Origin: Oculatella sp. LEGE 06141
Lineage (GTDB): Bacteria; Cyanobacteriota; Cyanobacteriia; Elainellales; Elainellaceae
Direction: 5' to 3'
NCBI RefSeq assembly: GCF_015207605.1
Contig: NZ_JADEWO010000004.1
Coordinates: 62,001 to 126,000, forward strand
Length of the DNA stretch: 64,000 nucleotides
Shown here: positions 58,069-64,000 of the stretch, piece by piece
Position numbering within the stretch: position 1 is the stretch's first letter
Layout: every line of letters starts with the position of its first letter
Position numbers and translations under genes: made by a program
The notes under the pieces: generated by a model
The model's input: the letters and a program-made list of their open reading frames with translations, nothing else
Databases searched by the model: none
Told to the model about the DNA's origin: nothing

Positions 58069-59658
58069 CTAGTTCGCTAATACTTCGACCGATTCATTTG
58101 CCGTTTCTGCTACCTGGAGCGTTGCCTCCTGCTCTAGGAAGTGAGCCAACTGTTTCTCAAGCTGGTCGCGCACGATGTAACGGTAGTCTGCAAAATGTTC
58201 GCCGTAGGCGCAGGTGACCAGGAAGCGTGTCCACAACGACGGCTTGTGCTTGATCACGCTGAACAAATGGTGCCAGAACTTCCAGCGAGTTTTGCGCTTG
58301 ACCCCCTGTCGCCAAATTAAAATCATCAGCCCTCGGAGCTGCTTCAAATTAATGGGTTGCGCGGTTGACTTCGCGCGCGGCTCTCCCAGCAGCATAATGT
58401 GACGGTAGGAGCGATCGAGGTATTTTTCTGGATCGTATAGCTGCCAGAACGCCTCAATGTACTCGCGCGTAATGTCTTCAATCGGACGGGTTGGAATGAA
58501 GTTCATCAACGTCGTTTGGTTGATATCAGCATTTTTGGTGCGTAACCGTCCTTCTTTTTCCAGTCGATGCCAGAGAGCTGTGTCGGGCAGTGCTTGCAAC
58601 ATGCTGAAAATGGCTGTGGGAATCGTGCTTTGCTCCACAAACCGCAGGAGGCGATCGCCTGCCCCCGGCTTTTCACCGTCAAATCCAATAATGAAGCCTG
58701 CCATCACCCGCAATCCAGATGTAATGATTCTCTCAACGGAATCAGCAAGAGGACTGCGAGTATTCTGGAACTTTTTAGTCAGGGAGAGACTTTCTTCATC
58801 GGGAGTCTCAATCCCCAGGAAAACAGACCCAAAGTAGCAATCCAGCATTAGATCCATCAACTCTTGATCGTCTGCCAGGTCGATGGATGCTTCCGTGACA
58901 AAGCTAAAGGGATAACCGCGTTCTGCCTGCCAAACCTTTAATTCTTTGAGCAACAGCTTAACGTTCCGCTTGTTACCAATGAAGTTGTCATCCACCATGA
59001 AAACGCCGCCACGCCAGCCGAGTTCATAAATTCGGTCTAATTCAGCCAATAGCTGCTCTGGCGTTTTGGTGCGCGGCTTGCGACCGTATAGCACAATGAT
59101 GTCGCAGAATTCGCACTGGAAGGGGCATCCCCGCGAAAACTGGACTGACATATTATCGTAGGCATTGAAGTCCAGCAAGTCGAACCGAGGCACAGGTGTG
59201 CTGGTTACATCTGGCTTAACACCGTCTGAGCGAAACACCCCACTGGTCTTCCCCTGCTGCACTGCTTCTATAAACAGCGGCAGAGTAATTTCGCCTTCGT
59301 CCAAAATTAAATAATCTGCGCCTGCTTCCCTGGCTTCGTCTGGTAAGGCCGTGGGATATGGCCCACCGACGGCAACCCGCTTGCCGCGCCGCTTGGCTGC
59401 TTGAATCTGGTCGGCGAAGTCTTTTTTCTGCACAATCATTGCAGAAAGCAGAACCAGATCAGCCCAGTGCCACTCTGCTTCAGTAATCTCCCGCACGTTG
59501 CGATCGACCAGCTTAAATTCCCATTCTTGTGGCAGCAGCGACGCAACGGTAATTAATCCCAATGGGGGAAGCAATGCCTTGCGATTGACCAGTTCTAGCG
59601 TTTTCTCAAAAGACCAAAAGCTTTTGGGAAATAAAGGATACAGCAGTAAAACACGCAT
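58069..59658 (-). CDS. B12-binding radical SAM protein with DUF4070
   Basis: 529 residues. The N-terminal cobalamin-binding domain (RVLLLYPLFPKSFWSFEKTL to the VGGPYPTALPDEAREAGADY block) is followed by the radical SAM cluster RGCPFQCEFCDIIVLYGRKP and VFMVDDNFIGNKRNVKLLLK. The C-terminal half resembles DUF4070. Relatives include HpnP (hopanoid C-2 methylase) and other methylases; I cannot place this one. It is convergent with the subtilase and ends at a strong palindrome. Confidence 0.92.
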   Translation of the reverse strand: MRVLLLYPLFPKSFWSFEKTLELVNRKALLPPLGLITVASLLPQEWEFKLVDRNVREITEAEWHWADLVLLSAMIVQKKDFADQIQAAKRRGKRVAVGGPYPTALPDEAREAGADYLILDEGEITLPLFIEAVQQGKTSGVFRSDGVKPDVTSTPVPRFDLLDFNAYDNMSVQFSRGCPFQCEFCDIIVLYGRKPRTKTPEQLLAELDRIYELGWRGGVFMVDDNFIGNKRNVKLLLKELKVWQAERGYPFSFVTEASIDLADDQELMDLMLDCYFGSVFLGIETPDEESLSLTKKFQNTRSPLADSVERIITSGLRVMAGFIIGFDGEKPGAGDRLLRFVEQSTIPTAIFSMLQALPDTALWHRLEKEGRLRTKNADINQTTLMNFIPTRPIEDITREYIEAFWQLYDPEKYLDRSYRHIMLLGEPRAKSTAQPINLKQLRGLMILIWRQGVKRKTRWKFWHHLFSVIKHKPSLWTRFLVTCAYGEHFADYRYIVRDQLEKQLAHFLEQEATLQVAETANESVEVLAN

Positions 59659-60037
59659 GTATTCGTGCCTTTCCTAAAATAGGACTAAAAAAACAGGTAA
59701 CTATGAATTGACAATCTGAATGTTATGGGAACAGTAGCATCCAGATTGGGCGTTGGGTAGGGGGATGGACTAAAAACGTCAGGTCATAAGGATAACCTGA
59801 CGCCTCGCTGCCCACGTTACGCATGACCGCTGTCCGAGAAACGAGGCCAGGTCAGACTGATCCCGCTCATTTGCTGACAAAAGAATGGCGAGCTGATTTC
59901 CATCAACTCGCCACTGCTTTGGGATTACTTTCTCAGAATCGATCGCTTTAGGACTGTAGAGGAAGAACGGCGCACTAAAAACAGTGAACGCCAGAACTCA
60001 CCGCAACACGCGCTATCCAGAGCGCGGCCAGAGGCAG
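59659..60037. other. Intergenic region with minus-strand terminator
   Basis: About 380 bp between two minus-strand genes. It contains the hairpin annotated at 59772-59802. Nothing else was recognised. Confidence 0.45.
59772..59802 (-). terminator. Rho-independent terminator for the GerMN-like gene
   Basis: On the minus strand CGTCAGGT and ACCTGACG pair, followed by TTTTTAG. It is 236 nt after the stop at 60038 and in front of the radical SAM gene. Confidence 0.8.
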
Positions 60038-60625
60038 CTAGATATCTACCTGCGAACCGTTTGCCAGGAAGTTTACTTCGTCAATCTCATACATGGGTTG
60101 AGTGAGCAACGTTTCACGAATGGCTTCAAACAAAGAATACTGGTTGGCGCTGCTTAAGCTCTGTAAGGCGTTGCCTCCACGCGGATTTTCGATATTGAAG
60201 TTGATGGCGGCTTCGTTTTCGGCTGAGTCAACACTGACCTCGTAGCCTCTTATGCCAACATCTTGTCCTTCATACGACTGCATGATTTGATCGACAGCTC
60301 CTTCTACTGGCTCCTCTGAACCCACTAACACAGAACGGGGCGTGAGTTCGTGCGTCTCTGGGTCGTGGATGTAAACGATCGCTGGCTCATAATCTCTGGT
60401 AACCGATGTATCGACTTCTGGTGCAGAACGGTTAACAGGCTCAGGTTGGGCGATCGCGCTTCCAGCAAAACCTATTCCCACTGCAATAGCCGCGATCGCG
60501 GCGGTGGCAAACTGAGCGAATGACCCGACCCTTACTTCAGGAATTGACTGGCTCAGTGCCAGCACACGAACCCGGTTTGCAGTTGAATCGTCGTTGCCTG
60601 AATGGGTTAAGGGAAAGTGCTTCAT
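60038..60625 (-). CDS. Secreted GerMN-like domain protein
   Basis: 195 residues from ATG 60625, which has an AGGAGG site 5 nt upstream; a TTG at 60640 would be the long alternative. A hydrophobic signal region (FATAAIAAIAVGIGFAGSAI, cleavage near AIAQPE) precedes a domain (~75-195) with EEPVEGAVDQIMQSYEGQDV, INFNIENPRGGNALQSLSSA and IRETLLTQPMYEIDEVNFLA, the pattern of the GerMN domain seen in some spore-germination and cell-surface proteins. This is a moderate-strength call. Confidence 0.75.
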   Translation of the reverse strand: MKHFPLTHSGNDDSTANRVRVLALSQSIPEVRVGSFAQFATAAIAAIAVGIGFAGSAIAQPEPVNRSAPEVDTSVTRDYEPAIVYIHDPETHELTPRSVLVGSEEPVEGAVDQIMQSYEGQDVGIRGYEVSVDSAENEAAINFNIENPRGGNALQSLSSANQYSLFEAIRETLLTQPMYEIDEVNFLANGSQVDI

Positions 60626-60984
60626 ATAGCCTCCTGACAAAACAAGATGGAAGAAAATTGAGTGAGAAATTTAACTTTTTATATCTATAATTATACCTCC
60701 AAAGTTTAACTATATTGAGTCGCTATTCCATCTGAGGATCGAGAGATTTATTTCCAGAAAACTCGTTTTTATTCTAATAGGCTACCCCTTAAGATTTATC
60801 TCTTAAGACATAGCCTCTTCTACATTCCTAAGATGAAAACATGCCTCAACACTTGGATTTGAGAATCCAGACGGTTAACTACAAGGACAGACACCTCAAT
60901 TCCGGAAAGAGGGAATAATTTTTTTTGGGGCTATCGACATTGTTAGGAGTTGTATGTGATTTGTCTCGATTTATTAATAGAAAA
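60626..60984. other. Gene-free interval, AT-rich
   Basis: About 360 bp between two minus-strand genes, containing the upstream region of the GerMN-like gene. An A/T-rich stretch (60900-60940) and a T8-tract are present. No clear hairpin. Confidence 0.4.
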
Positions 60985-61494
60985 TTACTGAGCTGTTTTC
61001 AAAAGAGATTTGATAATTTCAATGGTTTCGTTTGGGGTTGCTGCTATTAGAATATTTCGTTCTCCTAACTCTCTTCCCAACTCTGTAAAAAACGCCTGCA
61101 CTGGTGCTGTTTGATCTAACAAAATTACTCTTTTGTTAGCTTTTAATGCGAGAGCCACTTCAGATGCCGTTCCGCTACCCATGCCGCAGGCAACCACAAC
61201 ATCGCTAGAGAGAATGTTGACTGCGTTTCGGGCGTTGCCCAATCCGGTCACAATCGGAATGTCAACGGCCGACGACATTCCAGCGCGATCGCTACCGGGC
61301 AAGATGCCCACGGTTAGCCCACCTGCCTGTTTTGCACCTCGGCAGGCCGCATCCATTACGCCAGCCGCTCTGCCGCCTGTTAACAACACCCAGTTTTGTT
61401 GGGCGATCAGCCGGCCCAGTTCATACGCGTTGCGCTGATTGCTAAGGCTGGATGCTGTACCAGGTCCCATTACGCCAATAATGTGTTGCGTCAT
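60985..61494 (-). CDS. SLOG/TIGR00725-family protein
   Basis: 169 residues from ATG 61494 (a TTG at 61503 is the alternative). VLLTGGRAAGVMDAACRGAK and VVVACGMGSGTASEVALALK are the nucleotide-binding blocks of the SLOG superfamily (LOG, DprA, TIR-like ligand-binding, TIGR00725). Some members release cytokinins or bind cyclic or ADP-ribose-derived signals. The present group is uncharacterised. It is divergent from the GT2 gene. Confidence 0.85.
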   Translation of the reverse strand: MTQHIIGVMGPGTASSLSNQRNAYELGRLIAQQNWVLLTGGRAAGVMDAACRGAKQAGGLTVGILPGSDRAGMSSAVDIPIVTGLGNARNAVNILSSDVVVACGMGSGTASEVALALKANKRVILLDQTAPVQAFFTELGRELGERNILIAATPNETIEIIKSLLKTAQ

Positions 61495-61635
61495 TTTCGT
61501 CAATTGGTTCTGTAAGGTTCCGAACTCAACCCTTCAACTTTTCTTTAAGGCTATGCCTTTGGAGACTTGCAGCTTTTTAGACGAGTCTGATTTACTCTGG
61601 AGTCAGGGTTATCCATTCAGCAGGTTTCAGCAGCG

Positions 61636-62661
61636 TTGTCTAATTTCTCTCCTACCGCTGGAAACGCTGTCCGTGGAACGTTTTTTCCACGGGTTTCTGT
61701 TGTGGTACCGATTTATAACGGTGAAGCCGACTTGCCCGATCTGGTGAGCTGTCTGCTGGCTCAGAGCTATCCGGGCGATCGCGTTGAATATTTGCTAGTA
61801 GATAACGGCAGTCGCGATCGAACCTCGACCTTGCTTCAGATGGCGGTTCGGGCTGGCACCGAACAGGGGCTAACCCTGCGTTCGTTCACTGAAGCCGAGA
61901 TTCAGAGTTCCTATGCTGCTCGTAATGTCGGGATTCGGGCGGCTCAGGGGGAAATTCTGGCGTTTACAGATGCCGACTGCCGCCCTATCTCCAATTGGTT
62001 AGAACAACTGGTTCAACCCTTCACTGATGCTGCCGTTGGGTTGGTGGCTGGAGAGGTAAAAGCGTTGCCAGGGAACACGCTGCTGGAGCGGTTTGCCGAT
62101 CGCCAGGAAACCTTATCGCAAAAGCATACGCTGGCACATTCTTTTTTGCCGTACGGCCAAACGGCCAACCTGGCGGTGCGGCGGCATATTCTGGAGCAAA
62201 GCGGGTTATTTCGCCCCTATTTAACGACGGGTGGTGATGCAGATTTGTGTTGGCGCATTCAGCAGCAGGGGAATTGGCAATTACACTTTGCAGAAGAGGC
62301 GATCGTGCAGCATCGTCATCGTACTACCTTGCCAGAACTGCGTCGTCAGTGGCAGCGATATGGCACGTCAAACCGCTATTTGCACGAGCTACATGGGGTT
62401 GACTTGATGCGAACCTTATCACTATCAGCCTATGCACATCGCTGGATGCGCTGGTTGTTGAAAGAGTTGCCAGGTGCCGGGTTGAAGATGTTCAGCCGTA
62501 AAGCGGATCTCTCTGTTATGTTGGAAACTCCGATTAACCTGCTCTGCATTCAGGCGCGTGCATCCGGACAACGTCAAGCTGGGTTACCTGCCGCCGCTCG
62601 CGAAATTGCCTGGTTAGATCAACGCCCATCTGAACCTGAAACTGATCGTCCAAATGGATAA
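61636..62661 (+). CDS. Glycosyltransferase family 2
   Basis: 341 residues if the TTG start at 61636 is right. PRVSVVVPIYNGEADLPDLV begins the GT-A domain, ILAFTDADCRPISNWLEQLV contains the metal-binding D-x-D, and GDADLCWRIQQQGNWQLHFA gives the catalytic acid. A later start near VSVVVP is possible but offers no usual start codon. It is likely to add a sugar to a surface glycan or lipid; 22 kb from the polysaccharide locus. Confidence 0.9.
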   Translation: MSNFSPTAGNAVRGTFFPRVSVVVPIYNGEADLPDLVSCLLAQSYPGDRVEYLLVDNGSRDRTSTLLQMAVRAGTEQGLTLRSFTEAEIQSSYAARNVGIRAAQGEILAFTDADCRPISNWLEQLVQPFTDAAVGLVAGEVKALPGNTLLERFADRQETLSQKHTLAHSFLPYGQTANLAVRRHILEQSGLFRPYLTTGGDADLCWRIQQQGNWQLHFAEEAIVQHRHRTTLPELRRQWQRYGTSNRYLHELHGVDLMRTLSLSAYAHRWMRWLLKELPGAGLKMFSRKADLSVMLETPINLLCIQARASGQRQAGLPAAAREIAWLDQRPSEPETDRPNG

Positions 62662-62954
62662 AGTTTTCATGTTGATCGCACGACAGCATCCTACGGGAAC
62701 TATTGAGTTTGAGAAAAACAAAAGTAATGGTTGCGATCTAACCTGAATTTGCTGGCAGAACCGATCGCTGTGTGACACTTGATTGCCCCAAGCTTCGTCT
62801 ACCTTTTCTGTGTGATTACTGATTTGACTATAAAGCGCCTGTGAATTTACTCCAGCCTCGGGTTTGCCCCCCCAACGTAATTTCTAACTTGAGTCGGCAA
62901 CACGGCGACTCAGCACCCCGGTTAACGCAGCGAAGAGGCCAGCGTTCACGACGA

Positions 62955-64000
62955 ATGTGGTTACTCAAAAGTATGCTTTGGGGAGTGGCAATGGGCTTAG
63001 GGTTCTCTGCCCCTGGTCTGGCTGCCGAGCGAGTGGCTGTGCGCTTTGGGCCGATTCAATATTCTGTAGCCGTTGATGACCTGGAACAGTATGCGGAAAC
63101 GGGAGAGGTTCCACCCTCGCTTCAGCCAGTAGCGCCCCTGTTGAGTGAAGACGTGCAGCAAGTGCTCAGCAGCCATTTACAGCTTGATCCCAACCTGGGA
63201 GACAAAATTGTTGAGGATTTGCTGCACTCATCGGCGGGCGATCGCCTCCTAACCGTGCTGCAATCGACGATTCTAGACAGTAGCGTCGAGGAACTGAAAA
63301 TTGCCCTGATGCGAGCGTCCAGAGAAGCAGATGGCTTGAGCCTGCTGGGGTTGTTGCGTGCCTACCCGGATGAGGTGATCACAATTGACATGAGTTCTGC
63401 GATCGCCCTGGCCTCTCAGCTCAACCTGCCTTATTTGCAGAGTCAAGCGCTCACTTCTATTTTGGAACGTGAACTGACTGTACCCGGCGAGCCGTTCCGT
63501 TCCGATCGAGATCCTGCTGCCCCAGGCGAACAGTGGGTGCGGCAACAAACCCTTGTGTTTCGAGATCACGATCGCGATCGCAGTATTCCAGTGGATCTGT
63601 ACTGGAGCCGTCAAACCCACGGCCCATTAGTAGTTATTTCCCACGGATTTGGAGCCGATCGGCGGTTTCTAGGGTACCTGGCGTATCATCTGGCTTCCCA
63701 CGGCATTACGGTGGCAGCATTAGAGCATCCGGGCAGCAACGTGGCTTGGCTCACCGAAGGAATTGCCCAGACTAGCAATAGCCGCCTGGGGAACTTACTG
63801 CCCGCCAGTGAGTTTATCGATCGCCCCAAAGATATTAGTTTTCTGCTCAACGAACTGCATCGCTTAAACCAGTTTTCTCGCACGTTGCGGGGCAAGCTGA
63901 ACACCGAAAAAGTGTCGGTGATCGGTCATTCGCTGGGGGGCTATACGGCGTTGGCGTTAGCCGGAGCGCCACTCAACCTCGATCACTTGCGGCAGTTTTG
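62955..64000 (+). CDS. Alpha/beta hydrolase with DUF1400-like N-terminus (cut by window end)
   Basis: The gene runs past the end of the window. ATG 62955 is chosen; a GTG at 62841 is in the same frame and would add 38 residues. A signal-like segment (LWGVAMGLGFSAPGLAAERV) is followed by VAVRFGPIQYSVAVDDLEQY, the DUF1400 opening seen in cyanobacterial predicted hydrolases. The alpha/beta core begins GPLVVISHGFGADRRFLGYL, and SVIGHSLGGYTALALAGAPL contains the nucleophile Ser (GHSLGG). The catalytic Asp and His lie beyond the window. Confidence 0.88.
   Translation, partial: MWLLKSMLWGVAMGLGFSAPGLAAERVAVRFGPIQYSVAVDDLEQYAETGEVPPSLQPVAPLLSEDVQQVLSSHLQLDPNLGDKIVEDLLHSSAGDRLLTVLQSTILDSSVEELKIALMRASREADGLSLLGLLRAYPDEVITIDMSSAIALASQLNLPYLQSQALTSILERELTVPGEPFRSDRDPAAPGEQWVRQQTLVFRDHDRDRSIPVDLYWSRQTHGPLVVISHGFGADRRFLGYLAYHLASHGITVAALEHPGSNVAWLTEGIAQTSNSRLGNLLPASEFIDRPKDISFLLNELHRLNQFSRTLRGKLNTEKVSVIGHSLGGYTALALAGAPLNLDHLRQF

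Overview
This is a 64 kb stretch of a cyanobacterial chromosome, most likely from a filamentous species. The cyanobacterial assignment rests on many copies of the HIP1 octamer (GCGATCGC), on genes otherwise known from plastids and cyanobacteria (ycf46, ycf35, ycf66, ycf65/PSRP-3), and on a cyanobacterial-type bioF. The filamentous assignment rests on hetR and, upstream of it, a small gene whose product ends in HRGSGR plus seven residues, as expected for PatX. No tRNA, rRNA, CRISPR array, prophage or complete insertion sequence was seen.

Layout. 1-7.2 kb: the start of a family-4 glycosyltransferase, a GvpV-like coiled-coil protein, a methyltransferase/transglutaminase pair, bioF, a glycine-zipper stress protein and a lipoprotein. 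7.2-10.9 kb: a ribbon-helix-helix protein, the AAA ATPase Ycf46, Ycf35 and an inositol-monophosphatase-family enzyme. 11-18.7 kb: two pentapeptide-repeat proteins flanking ilvD, a flavin amine oxidase and the cell-wall transpeptidase PBP2. 19.3-23.7 kb: a complete polyamine-type ABC importer (potA-potD-potB-potC). 23.7-26.3 kb: on the minus strand, patX, hetR and a DUF1574 protein. 26.7-30.4 kb: an FAD oxidoreductase, a zinc dehydrogenase and a TerB/Mo-nitrogenase-C-terminal fusion.

30.5-39.8 kb is a polysaccharide locus. The minus strand carries an ABC exporter (permease and ATPase overlapping by 4 nt), a large sulfotransferase and a glycosyltransferase. The plus strand carries a glycosyltransferase, a WbaP-like initiating transferase and an O-antigen-ligase-like protein. 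Together they suggest synthesis, sulfation and export of a surface polysaccharide. 40.5-50.2 kb is mostly housekeeping: a non-autonomous transposable element (MITE-like), ruvB with a 17-bp-arm palindrome inside its N-terminal coding region, a TPR protein, a HAD phosphatase, PSRP-3, ATP synthase beta and epsilon, miaB and ddl.

50.2-64 kb holds a CHAT-membrane-TPR protein, small membrane proteins, Ycf66 with a long acidic tail, a subtilase, a B12/radical SAM enzyme, a secreted GerMN-like protein, a SLOG-fold protein, a family-2 glycosyltransferase and the 5' part of an alpha/beta hydrolase.

The items most worth a second look are the PatX-HetR-DUF1574 unit, the sulfated-polysaccharide locus, the palindrome in ruvB, the MITE-like element, and an orphan plus-strand terminator near 53.35 kb that may end an unannotated small RNA. 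Several starts were moved inward from the longest reading frame, or accepted as GTG or TTG; each entry says so. All identifications are from reading the sequence, with no database search.
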